DNA from: Streptomyces seoulensis
GTDB taxonomy: Bacteria; Actinomycetota; Actinomycetes; Streptomycetales; Streptomycetaceae
Assembly: GCA_013364255.1 (NCBI GenBank)
Contig: CP054936.1
Location: forward strand, 4,432,853 to 4,496,852
Reading direction: 5' to 3'
Length of the DNA: 64,000 nucleotides
Each line of letters begins with the position of its first letter. The stretch's first letter is position 1. A program made the translations under genes and the position numbers. Shown one piece after another: positions 19,451-27,476 of this stretch. Under the pieces are notes generated by a model that was not told where the DNA came from, searched no databases, and saw nothing but the letters and a program-made list of their open reading frames with translations.

Positions 19451-21268
19451 CTACGCGTCCTCGGCGAGTTCGAGCCAGCGCAGCTCCAGTTCCTCGCGCT
19501 CGGCGGCCAGGTCCCGCAGTTCGGCGTCGAGTTCGGCCACCTTCCCGAAGTCCGTGGCGTTCTCGGCGATCCGGGCGTGGAGCTTGCTCTCCTTGTCGGA
19601 GATCCGGTCCAACTGCCGCTCGATCTTCTGGAGTTCCTTCTTGGCGGCGCGCTGCTCGGCGGCGCTCTTCTCGGAGCCGCCGGAGGTCTCGGCGGCGGGC
19701 GCCGGGGCCGGGGCGGCGGCCGCGGCCCGCTGCTCCATGCCGTGGCGGCGCTCCAGGTACTCGTCGATGCCGCGCGGCAGCATCCGCAGCGTGCCGTCGC
19801 CGAGGAGGGCCTGCACCGTGTCGGTGGTGCGCTCGATGAAGAACCGGTCGTGGGAGATCACGATCATCGAGCCGGGCCAGCCGTCGAGGACGTCCTCCAG
19901 CTGGGTGAGGGTCTCGATGTCGAGGTCGTTGGTGGGCTCGTCGAGGAAGAGGACGTTGGGCTCGGCCATCAGCAGGCGCAGCAGCTGGAGCCGCCGCCGC
20001 TCGCCGCCGGACAGGTCGCCCACCGGCGTCCACTGCTTCTCCTTGCCGAAGCCGAACGTCTCGCACAGCTGGCCCGCGGTCATCTCCCGGCCCTTGCCGA
20101 GGTCGACGCGCTCGCGCACGTCCTGCACGGCCTCCAGGACCCGCTTGGCGGGGTCGAGTTCGGCGACCTCCTGGGAGAGGTAGGCCAGCTTGACGGTCTT
20201 GCCGACGGCGATCCGGCCGCCCGCGGGCTGCGCCTCGCCCTCGGTGCGGGCGGCCTCGGCCATGGCCCGCAGCAGGGAGGTCTTGCCGGCGCCGTTGACG
20301 CCGACCAGGCCGATGCGGTCGCCGGGGCCGAGCTGCCAGGTGACGTGCTCCATCAGCACCTTGGGGCCGGCCTGGACGGTCACGTCCTCCAGGTCGAAGA
20401 CGGTCTTGCCGAGCCGGGAGGAGGCGAACTTCATCAGCTCGCCGCTGTCGCGCGGCGGCGGCACGTCCTTGATCAGCTCGTTGGCCGCCTCGACGCGGAA
20501 GCGCGGCTTGGAGGTGCGGGCGGGGGCGCCGCGGCGCAGCCAGGCCAGCTCCTTGCGGACCAGGTTCTGCCGCTTGACCTCCTCGGTGGCGGCGATGCGC
20601 TCGCGTTCGGCGCGGGCGAAGACGTAGTCGGAGTAGCCGCCCTCGTACTCGTAGACGTCGCCGCGCTGGACGTCCCACATGCGGGTGCAGACCTGGTCGA
20701 GGAACCACCGGTCGTGGGTGACGCAGACGAGCGCCGAGCGGCGGCCGCGCAGGTGCGCGGCGAGCCAGGAGATGCCCTCGACGTCGAGGTGGTTGGTGGG
20801 CTCGTCCAGGACGACCAGGTCCTGTTCCTCGATGAGCAGCTTGGCCAGCGCGATGCGCCGCCGCTCGCCGCCGGACAGCGGTCCGATGACGGTGTCCAGG
20901 CCCTTGGGGAAGCCGGGCAGGTCGAGGCCGCCGAACAGGCCGGTCAGCACGTCGCGGATCTTGGCGTTGCCCGCCCACTCGTGGTCGGCGAGGTCGCCGA
21001 TGACCTCGTGGCGCACGGTGGCCTCGGGGTCCAGCGAGTCGTGCTGGGTGAGGACGCCCAGGCGCAGCCCGCCGGAGTGGGTGACCCGCCCGGTGTCCGC
21101 GTCCTCCAGCTTGGCGAGCATCCGGATGAGCGTGGTCTTGCCGTCGCCGTTGCGCCCGACGACGCCGATCCGGTCCCCTTCGGACACGCCGAGCGAGACA
21201 CCGTCGAGCAGGGCACGGGTGCCGTACACCTTGCTGACGTTCTCGACATTGACCAGGTTGACGGCCAT
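19451..21268 (-). CDS. ABC-F family ATPase (Uup/EttA-like), soluble
   Basis: A 605-residue protein with two ABC nucleotide-binding domains and no membrane segment, the ABC-F plan; members bind the ribosomal E site or protect the ribosome. Domain 1: Walker A GRNGDGKTT (38-46), signature LSGGERRR, Walker B LVVLDEPTNHLD. Domain 2: Walker A GVNGAGKTS, signature LSGGERRR, Walker B VLFLDEPTNDLD. A Uup-like C-terminal coiled coil occupies about 535-605 after an Ala/Pro linker. The first Walker A has Asp where Ala is usual. The ATG at 21268 follows AGGAG. It ends the tatD-rpfB-ksgA-ispE series. A housekeeping translation factor is more likely than antibiotic resistance. Confidence 0.93.
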   Translation of the reverse strand: MAVNLVNVENVSKVYGTRALLDGVSLGVSEGDRIGVVGRNGDGKTTLIRMLAKLEDADTGRVTHSGGLRLGVLTQHDSLDPEATVRHEVIGDLADHEWAGNAKIRDVLTGLFGGLDLPGFPKGLDTVIGPLSGGERRRIALAKLLIEEQDLVVLDEPTNHLDVEGISWLAAHLRGRRSALVCVTHDRWFLDQVCTRMWDVQRGDVYEYEGGYSDYVFARAERERIAATEEVKRQNLVRKELAWLRRGAPARTSKPRFRVEAANELIKDVPPPRDSGELMKFASSRLGKTVFDLEDVTVQAGPKVLMEHVTWQLGPGDRIGLVGVNGAGKTSLLRAMAEAARTEGEAQPAGGRIAVGKTVKLAYLSQEVAELDPAKRVLEAVQDVRERVDLGKGREMTAGQLCETFGFGKEKQWTPVGDLSGGERRRLQLLRLLMAEPNVLFLDEPTNDLDIETLTQLEDVLDGWPGSMIVISHDRFFIERTTDTVQALLGDGTLRMLPRGIDEYLERRHGMEQRAAAAAPAPAPAAETSGGSEKSAAEQRAAKKELQKIERQLDRISDKESKLHARIAENATDFGKVAELDAELRDLAAEREELELRWLELAEDA

Positions 21269-21361
21269 TTCACTCCTGCCCGGGGGGATGGATCAGCCTT
21301 CAAGCGTAGGGCCTCCGGGGGGCGACCCGGAGCGCGGTCCCGCTGAGCCCTCCGGCGGCCG

Positions 21362-22255
21362 TCAGAGCAGCGTCGCGCCCGGGGCCGGGGAGGCGGCCAC
21401 GCGGGTGGTGCGGCAGGTGCCGGAGGTCTGGAGGGTCCGGGCGATCTCGGTCGCCGCGGCGGCGTCCGGGGCGAGGAAGGCCGTCGTCGGGCCCGAGCCG
21501 GAGACCAGGGCGGCCAGGGCGCCGGCCGCGCGGCCCGCCGCGAGGGTGGCGGCCAGGGACGGGCGCAGGGAGAGCGCGGCGGGCTGGAGGTCGTTGGAGA
21601 GGGCGGCCGCGAGCGCGTGGACGTCGCCCTTGGCCAGCGCGGTCAGCAGGTCCTCGGAGGCGGCCGGCTCGGGGACGTCGGCCTGCGCGGTGAGGCGGTC
21701 GAACTCGGCGTAGACCGCCGGTGTGGACAGTCCGCCGTCGGCGACGGCGAACACCCAGTGGAAGGCGCCGCCCACCTCCAGCGGCCGCAGCCTCTCGCCC
21801 CGGCCGGTGCCGAGCGCCGCCCCGCCGACCAGGCTGAACGGCACATCGCTGCCGAGTTCGGCGCAGATGCCGAGGAGTTCGTCGCGGGAGGCGCCGGTGC
21901 CCCACAGCGCGTCGCAGGCGAGCAGCGCGCCCGCGCCGTCCGCGCTGCCGCCGGCCATGCCGCCGGCCACCGGGATGTCCTTGGCGATGTGCAGGTGCAC
22001 GCGGGCGTCGCGGCCGTACCGCTCGGCGAGCGCGAGGGCCGCACGGGCGGCCAGGTTGGTGCGGTCCAGGGGGACCTGGGCGGCGTCCGGGCCCGAGCAG
22101 GTCACCCGCAGCTCGTCGGCCTCGGTGACGGTGACCTCGTCGTACAGGCCGACCGCGAGGAAGACGTTGGCCAGGTCGTGGAAGCCGTCGGGCCGGGCGG
22201 CACCGACCGCGAGCTGGACGTTGACCTTGGCGGGGACGCGGACGGTGACGCTCAC
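21362..22255 (-). CDS. ispE: 4-diphosphocytidyl-2-C-methyl-D-erythritol kinase
   Basis: A 297-residue GHMP kinase of the MEP isoprenoid pathway; it phosphorylates the 2-hydroxyl of CDP-methylerythritol. Visible: the N-terminal VRVPAKVNVQLAVG with Lys10, the ATP loop AGGMAGGSADGA (97-108) and the C-terminal GSGPTTAFL motif. It starts with GTG overlapping the ksgA stop (GTGA), the same coupling seen in other actinobacteria. Length is normal. Confidence 0.96.
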   Translation of the reverse strand: MSVTVRVPAKVNVQLAVGAARPDGFHDLANVFLAVGLYDEVTVTEADELRVTCSGPDAAQVPLDRTNLAARAALALAERYGRDARVHLHIAKDIPVAGGMAGGSADGAGALLACDALWGTGASRDELLGICAELGSDVPFSLVGGAALGTGRGERLRPLEVGGAFHWVFAVADGGLSTPAVYAEFDRLTAQADVPEPAASEDLLTALAKGDVHALAAALSNDLQPAALSLRPSLAATLAAGRAAGALAALVSGSGPTTAFLAPDAAAATEIARTLQTSGTCRTTRVAASPAPGATLL

Positions 22256-23190
22256 TGGTTTCCGGGCTCCTCGTGCTCGGTGACGCGGGTCTCGGCGGCG
22301 CGTTCGCCAGGGGTACGGTCGCGGTCCTCGCGGACGCGGTGTTCGGCGATGCGGGCGAACTCCTCGACGGTCAGGGCCTCGCCCCGCGCCTGCGGGGACA
22401 CCCCGGCCGCGACCAGCGCCGCCTCGGCCGCCGCCGCCGAACCGGCCCAGCCGGCCAGCGCGGCCCGCAGGGTCTTGCGGCGCTGCGCGAAGGCCGCGTC
22501 GACCACGGCGAAGACCTCGCGCCGGGTGGCGCTGGTCCGGATCGGCTCGGTGCGCCGGACCAGGGAGACCAGCCCGCTGTCGACGTTCGGCGCGGGCCAG
22601 AACACGTTCCGGCCGATCGCGCCGGCCCGCTTCACCTCGGCGTACCAGTTCGCCTTCACGGACGGCACGCCGTACACCTTCGAACCGGGCGCGGCGGCGA
22701 GCCGGTCGGCGACCTCGGCCTGCACCATCACGAGGGTGCGCTCGATGCTCGGGAAGGTTTCGAGCATGTGCAGCAGCACGGGCACGGCGACGTTGTACGG
22801 CAGGTTCGCGACCAGCGCGGTGGGGGCCGGTCCGGGCAGCTCGGCGACGTGCATCGCGTCCGAGTGGACCAGCGCGAACCGGTCGGCGCGCTCGGGCATC
22901 CGGGCGGCGACCGTCGCGGGCAGCGCACCGGCGAGCACGTCGTCGATCTCCACCGCGACGACCCGCTCGGCGGCCTCCAGCAAAGCCAGGGTGAGGGAGC
23001 CGAGCCCCGGCCCGACCTCCACGACCACGTCCTCGGGACGGACGCCGGCGGTGCGGACGATACGGCGGACGGTGTTCGCGTCGATCACGAAGTTCTGGCC
23101 GCGCTGCTTGGTGGGACGCACACCGAGGGCCGCCGCCAGCTCACGAATGTCGGCGGGGCCCAGCAGGGCGTCAGGGGTGGGGCTGCTCAC
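22252..23190 (-). CDS. rsmA: 16S rRNA (adenine1518-N6/adenine1519-N6)-dimethyltransferase
   Basis: KsgA/RsmA, 312 residues, dimethylates two adjacent adenines in the helix-45 loop of 16S rRNA during 30S maturation, using SAM. Seen: QNFVIDANTVRRIV near residue 35, motif I VVEVGPGLGSLTLALLE (about 56-72), and the catalytic NLPYN motif (about 128-132). The GTG at 23190 gives the usual N-terminus. It is part of the conserved tatD-rpfB-ksgA-ispE order also known in Mycobacterium. The C-terminal 20 residues are a charged, probably disordered tail. Loss in other bacteria gives kasugamycin resistance. Confidence 0.96.
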   Translation of the reverse strand: MSSPTPDALLGPADIRELAAALGVRPTKQRGQNFVIDANTVRRIVRTAGVRPEDVVVEVGPGLGSLTLALLEAAERVVAVEIDDVLAGALPATVAARMPERADRFALVHSDAMHVAELPGPAPTALVANLPYNVAVPVLLHMLETFPSIERTLVMVQAEVADRLAAAPGSKVYGVPSVKANWYAEVKRAGAIGRNVFWPAPNVDSGLVSLVRRTEPIRTSATRREVFAVVDAAFAQRRKTLRAALAGWAGSAAAAEAALVAAGVSPQARGEALTVEEFARIAEHRVREDRDRTPGERAAETRVTEHEEPGNQ

Positions 23191-23244
23191 CGCACCAGGG
23201 TACGGGGGCGCGGTACGCCCGGTGACCGAGGCCGCCGGGCGCGA

Positions 23245-23279
23245 TGCGCGGTGCGCGGTGCGCGGTGCGCGGTGCGCGG
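23245..23279. repeat. Five tandem copies of a 7-bp unit (TGCGCGG)
   Basis: Five exact 7-bp units lie in the gap between the ksgA start and the rpfB end, 55 bases upstream of ksgA. A 7-bp period is not codon-compatible, which agrees with a non-coding location. It may form GC-rich hairpins or vary by slippage. Confidence 0.85.
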
Positions 23280-23308
23280 TACATCGTGGCGGCGGGCCGC
23301 CGGGGCGG

Positions 23309-24648
23309 TCACGCGTGCAGGCGTGCGCCGCACTGGGGCCAGGGGCTCGGGCCCCGGCGCACGTAGAGCTCCTTGGCGCGGTCCGTCTGCTCCGCCGCCG
23401 GCGCGTCCTGCGGGCGGCCCCGGCCGCCGAGGCCGTGCCAGGTGACCTCGTCGAGCTGGTAGAGGCCGCCGTACGTGCCCGACGGGTCCACCGCGTCCGC
23501 CCGGCCGCCCGACTCGCAGCGCGCCAGGCCCGCCCAGTCCAGCCGGTCGGCGTCGCGCACCGTCGCCGGGTGGGCCCCGGTGCCGACCCTTACGAGCTGG
23601 GTGCGCGGGGCGCGCACCACCTCCGAGGCGACGCGCCGGGGCCGCTCCCGCACGCCGTTGACGGTGCGCAGCGTGTACGTCACCCGCCGCACCCCGGGCT
23701 CGCCGGGCCGCTCCACGACCTCCGTGCCCGAGAACAGCGCCGGATCGGCGACGCGCCGGACGCCGAAGGGCACCGGCTCCTCGCGCACCTCGCGCGCCCC
23801 GGTGATCCGCAGCACCGTGACGGTCTGCCCGTCGCGCGGGAAGCCGTCCGGCGGGACCGAGGTGGCGTCCTGCCCGCGCAGCGTGACCCCGGCCTCCGCC
23901 ACCGTCTCCGCGACGGTGGCCGCGTTGGTGCGCACGGTGCGCGCCCGGCCGTCCGCCATGACGGTGACCGTGCGTTCGGTGCGCACGTCGAGGGCGAGGC
24001 CCGCGCGGCCGATCGGCTGGGAGCGCGCCAGGGACAGATACGCGCCCTCCGTCCGCACCCCCCCTGCCGGAGCGCGCCCTCCACCGTGCGCGCCGTGGTC
24101 CACGCCTGGCGCCGGCGCCCGTCGAGGGTGAGCCGTACCGGCCGCCCGTGCCGGACCGCGATCGCGTCGCCGCTGCGCAGCGGGGCGCCGGGGGCGGGCG
24201 CCACCGTGTCGTACGCCCCCAGCGGCACGCCCTCCTCGGCCAGCAGCTCGGAGACGTCGTCGGCGAAGGTGTGCAGGGTGCGCGGCCGGCCGTCGACGGT
24301 CAGCTCGATCGCCTTGTCCTGGGCGACGAACGCCGTGGTGCCGCCGGCCAGGAACGCCACCACCAGCGCCTGCGGCAGCAGCCGGCGCACCCCCGTCTCC
24401 GGGCGGCCCGGGTACGGCGGCCGCGCCCCGCGCCGCCGCAGCCCGCGCCCGGCGCCGCCGGACCGCGCCTGCCGGGGCAGCGCCGCCGGAGCGAGTGCGT
24501 AGGCGGGCCGGTAGGTGTCGTCGTACGGCACCGGCACCTCGGTCGGTTCGTACGGCTCGGTCGGCGCGTGCCGCTCGCACGACTCGTACGGCTCGGTCGG
24601 CGCGTGCCGTTCATACGACTCGTACGACTCGTAGGGCGTTGTGCTCAC
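23309..24648 (-). pseudogene. rpfB: Resuscitation-promoting factor (RpfB type), interrupted by an apparent one-base deletion
   Basis: Rpf proteins are secreted or anchored lytic transglycosylases that cleave peptidoglycan and stimulate growth from dormancy. The gene reads in two frames. From GTG 24648: a repetitive Tyr/Glu-rich start, a membrane segment (about 91-109) and DUF348-type domains up to about residue 196. Then, at a run of seven C (24058-24064; G on the coding strand), the frame must shift by one to continue: DUF348, a G5 region (REEPVPFGVRRVADPAL) and the Rpf catalytic domain with DWAGLARCESGGRADAVDPS and YGGLYQLDEVTW to the stop at 23309. One extra G would restore a protein of about 445 residues. 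Sequencing error, real mutation or phase variation are all possible. Confidence 0.85.
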
Positions 24649-24699
24649 ACCGACACGCTCCAGGGGCCGAGGTCGCGAGGGCCCGGATCGGGCTCCCAG

Positions 24700-24728
24700 A
24701 ACCTAGCGGAGCGTCCGTCACTCTCCAA
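24700..24728 (-). promoter_or_regulatory. Candidate rpfB promoter
   Basis: On the minus strand TTGGAG (24728-24723) and TAGGTT (24705-24700) are separated by exactly 17 bp, a good match to a vegetative promoter. Transcription would start near 24693, leaving a leader of about 45 bases before the GTG at 24648. Confidence 0.55.
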
Positions 24729-24763
24729 AGCGACGCGACTACCCTGCGTACGTCACCGCACGC

Positions 24764-25642
24764 TCAGTAGTCGAAGGCGCGTGCGGTGTTCGCGGCGAGC
24801 GCCGAGGCCAGCGCGTCCTCCCCGATGCCCCGCACCGCCGCCATCGCCCGCACCGTGACCGGGACGAGGTACGGCGCGTTGGGCCGTCCGCGGTAGGGCG
24901 CCGGAGTGAGGAAGGGCGCGTCGGTCTCCACCAGGACCAGCTCCAGCGGGGCGACGGCGAGGGCGTCGCGCAGATTCTGGGCGTTCTTGAAGGTGACGTT
25001 GCCGGCGAAGGACATGAAGTAGCCCGCGCGGGCGCACACCTCGGCCATCTCCGCGTCGCCCGAGTAGCAGTGGAACACCGTCCGCTCGGGCGCGCCCTCC
25101 TCCTTCAGCACGCGCAGCACGTCGGCGTGGGCGTCGCGGTCGTGGATGACGAGGGCCTTGCCGTGCCGCTTGGCCATCTCGATGTGGGCGCGGAAGGAGC
25201 GCTCCTGGGCGGCCTTGCCCTCGGGGCCGGTGCGGAAGTGGTCGAGACCGGTCTCGCCGACGCCCCTGACCTGGGGCAGCGCGGCCAGCCGGTCGATCTC
25301 GGCCAGCGCCTCGTCCAGCGCGGCGTCGCCGCCGGCCTGCCGGGCGCCCTGGCGTGACCAGCCGTCGGGGTCGCCGTGGACGATGCGGGGCGCCTCGTTC
25401 GGGTGCAGGGCGACCGCCGCGTGGACGTTCTCGTACGTCGCGGCGGTCTCGGCGGCCCAGCGCGAGCCCGCGAGGTCGCAGCCGACCTGGACGACCGTGG
25501 TCACCCCCACCGACGCGGCCTTGGCCAGGCCCTCCTCGACCGTGCCGGACTGCATGTCGAGGTGGGTGTGGGAGTCGGCGACCGGTATCCGGAGCGGTTC
25601 CGGGAGCGGGGGCGCCGCGTTCTTGTCGGCGGGTGCAGGCAT
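24764..25642 (-). CDS. tatD: TatD-family metal-dependent hydrolase (DNase)
   Basis: A 292-residue TIM-barrel hydrolase of the TatD family; E. coli TatD is a 3'-5' exonuclease linked to DNA repair and quality control. Metal ligands visible: HTHLD near residue 26 (SHTHLD), Glu in GVGETGLDHF (about 127-136), His in VIHDRDA (about 164) and in FHCYSG, and Asp in VETDAPFL. The first 20 residues are an Ala/Pro extension. The start is ATG at 25642 with GGAAGGAGC-like sequence nearby. It is the first gene of the conserved tatD-rpfB-ksgA-ispE neighbourhood, although rpfB appears to have its own promoter. Confidence 0.94.
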   Translation of the reverse strand: MPAPADKNAAPPLPEPLRIPVADSHTHLDMQSGTVEEGLAKAASVGVTTVVQVGCDLAGSRWAAETAATYENVHAAVALHPNEAPRIVHGDPDGWSRQGARQAGGDAALDEALAEIDRLAALPQVRGVGETGLDHFRTGPEGKAAQERSFRAHIEMAKRHGKALVIHDRDAHADVLRVLKEEGAPERTVFHCYSGDAEMAEVCARAGYFMSFAGNVTFKNAQNLRDALAVAPLELVLVETDAPFLTPAPYRGRPNAPYLVPVTVRAMAAVRGIGEDALASALAANTARAFDY

Positions 25643-25665
25643 GCTCCGATCCTACGGAAGGAGCA

Positions 25666-25702
25666 CGCCCCCACCCGCGCCGAAGCGGTGCGGGCGGGGG
25701 CG
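25666..25702 (-). terminator. GC-rich hairpin after the zinc-ribbon gene
   Basis: CGCCCCCACCCGC (25666-25678) pairs with GCGGGCGGGGGCG (25690-25702) with one mismatch; the loop adds a further short stem. It stands between the zinc-ribbon gene end (25717) and tatD. Confidence 0.6.
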
Positions 25703-25716
25703 GTGGGCCCCGCTCC

Positions 25717-26145
25717 TCAGTCCGCCTTGCGGTGGTGGAACGGGTGCAGCAGGTCGGACAGGTGCCAGTGGTGGTCGCCCTCCGGCCTGCGGTCCGCCGC
25801 CTCCTCCCCGGGCGCGGACTCGGACGCGGGCGCCGTCACCGGCCCCGCCGGGCGCTGCCGCCGGTCGTGCAGATGGCTCTGCGCGGACGAGACCCGTCCG
25901 GCCGTCATGATCCGCACGACGTGGCCGTCGCAGTTCTGGCAGCTGGGCCGGCTCAGCGGCGAGGGCACGACGCGGCCGTCGGCGACGTAGAGCACGAAGT
26001 CGTGCCCGTCGGCGTCCGTGTGGTGCTCTATCTCGTACGACTGCTCCCACCCGTGCCCGCAGCGCATGCAGGCGAAGGAGTACGACTCGTTGACGACGGC
26101 CGTGGCAGTACCGCGGTGGCCGGTCTGCCCTGCTATCTCGCTCAT
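25717..26145 (-). CDS. Zinc-ribbon-like protein of unknown function
   Basis: A 142-residue protein with two CxxC motifs, CMRC (about 26-29) and CQNC (about 69-72), spaced as in a zinc ribbon. The first is followed by GHGWEQSYEIEHHTD and the second by DGHVVRIMTAGRV, where a DNA- or protein-contact surface might be. The C-terminal half is proline- and acid-rich and ends in a histidine-rich stretch. A similar short protein is common in Streptomyces genomes. No function can be assigned; a small regulator or metal-binding protein is likely. It has its own upstream gap of 276 bp, in which I see no other gene. Confidence 0.8.
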   Translation of the reverse strand: MSEIAGQTGHRGTATAVVNESYSFACMRCGHGWEQSYEIEHHTDADGHDFVLYVADGRVVPSPLSRPSCQNCDGHVVRIMTAGRVSSAQSHLHDRRQRPAGPVTAPASESAPGEEAADRRPEGDHHWHLSDLLHPFHHRKAD

Positions 26146-26421
26146 GCCAGCTCCTCGTGTCCGCTGGACGAAGGGACCGGTGCGTCCCTGTCCTCCAGTG
26201 GACGCCTCCGGCGGCGCGGACGCAGCGGCCCTGTCGAGTGTTGGAGCCGATTTGGGCGGCGCTTGCCCAAGGGGCCCCCGAACGGCAGGTATCGCTTTGC
26301 GTTCACGAAACGCCGCTTTGCTCCCCCATGGGGCGCGCGCTCATGAGAGATACGCCCTGCTCAGCGGGGGTGTGAGCAAGGTCCCACCAGCTGCCCCGCC
26401 GTCAACCGGCGTACGCGGCCC

Positions 26422-27267
26422 TCAGCCGGCGTGCTTGGCCGCCACCACCGCGTCGAAGACCTCGCGCTTGGGCAGGCCGGCCTCCGCCGCGACCGCCGCG
26501 ATGGCCTCCTTGCGCCGCTCGCCCGCCTCCTCGCGCACCCGCACCCGGCGCACCAGCTCCTCGGGGCCGATCTCCTCGGCGCCCTTCTCCGGCGCCCCCT
26601 CGACCACCACCGTGATCTCACCGCGCACCCCCTCGGCGGCCCACGCGGCCAGCTCGCCGAGCCCGCCGCGCCGTACCTCCTCGTAGGTCTTGGTCAGCTC
26701 CCGGCACACCGCGGCGCGCCGCTCGGCGCCGAACACCTCGGCCATCGCCGCGAGCGTGTCGTCGAGCCGGTGCGGGGCCTCGAAGTAGACGAGGGTGCGC
26801 CGCTCGGCGGCGACCTCGCGCAGGCGGGACAGCCGCTCGCCCGCCTTGCGCGGCAGGAACCCCTCGAAGCAGAACCGGTCGACCGGCAGCCCGGACAGCG
26901 CCAGCGCGGTCAGCACCGCGGACGGCCCGGGCACGGCGGTCACCCGCAGGTCCTTCTCGACGGCCGCGGCCACGAGCCGGTAGCCGGGGTCGGAGACGGA
27001 CGGCATGCCCGCGTCGGTCACCAGCAGCACCCGCGCCCCGCCGAGCAGTTCCTCGACCAGCTCCGGCGTCCGGGCGGCCTCGTTGCCCTCGAAGTAGGAC
27101 ACGATCCGCCCCCTGGGCGTCACGCCCAGCGCCTGCGTCAGCCGGCGCAGCCGCCGGGTGTCCTCGGCGGCGACCACGTCGGCGTCGGCCAGTTCCGCGG
27201 CGAGCCGGGGCGGCGCGTCCTGGACGTCGCCGATGGGAGTGCCAGCCAAGACAAGGGTTCCAGTCAC
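26422..27267 (-). CDS. rsmI: 16S rRNA (cytidine1402-2'-O)-methyltransferase
   Basis: A 281-residue tetrapyrrole-methylase-fold SAM enzyme that 2'-O-methylates C1402 in the ribosomal P site. Family motifs: LVLAGTPIGD (about 4-13), EDTRRLRRL, the nucleotide loop VTDAGMPSVSDPGYRLV (about 84-100) and PGPSAVLTALALSG. The annotated GTG at 27267 touches a GGGGAG sequence directly, leaving almost no Shine-Dalgarno spacing, but no better start exists because homology begins at once. It is divergent from the protein mannosyltransferase. Confidence 0.94.
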   Translation of the reverse strand: MTGTLVLAGTPIGDVQDAPPRLAAELADADVVAAEDTRRLRRLTQALGVTPRGRIVSYFEGNEAARTPELVEELLGGARVLLVTDAGMPSVSDPGYRLVAAAVEKDLRVTAVPGPSAVLTALALSGLPVDRFCFEGFLPRKAGERLSRLREVAAERRTLVYFEAPHRLDDTLAAMAEVFGAERRAAVCRELTKTYEEVRRGGLGELAAWAAEGVRGEITVVVEGAPEKGAEEIGPEELVRRVRVREEAGERRKEAIAAVAAEAGLPKREVFDAVVAAKHAG

Positions 27268-27289
27268 CTCCCCATCCTCTCAAGCCCGC

Positions 27290-27405
27290 GCCGGGCGACC
27301 GCCCCCAGCACCGCCCCGCCCCCTCCCGGCGACCGCCCCCAGCACCACCGCGCCCCTCCCGGAGGCCGCCGCGAGGCCGCCGCGAGGCCGCCGCGAGGCC
27401 GCCCC
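27290..27405. repeat. Nested direct repeats between rsmI and pmt
   Basis: A roughly 34-bp unit containing GCGACCGCCCCCAGCACC occurs twice (from about 27294 and 27328). It is followed by four tandem copies of GAGGCCGCCGC (11-bp period, 27362-27405), the last imperfect. This occupies most of the divergent promoter region. Confidence 0.75.
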
Positions 27406-27476
27406 GGACACGGACGCACCCCACCCGTACCGCCCATGCACGGGACTCACACAGCGCCGTTCCCTACGATGGCGCG

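Noticed and set aside
19451..21268. Antibiotic-resistance ABC-F protein
   Set aside because: It has the Uup-type C-terminal coiled coil and housekeeping neighbours (ispE, ksgA), with no biosynthetic cluster nearby.
26146..26421. A small plus-strand gene at 26157-26375
   Set aside because: No ribosome site, poor codon pattern and no recognisable motif; treated as a promoter region.
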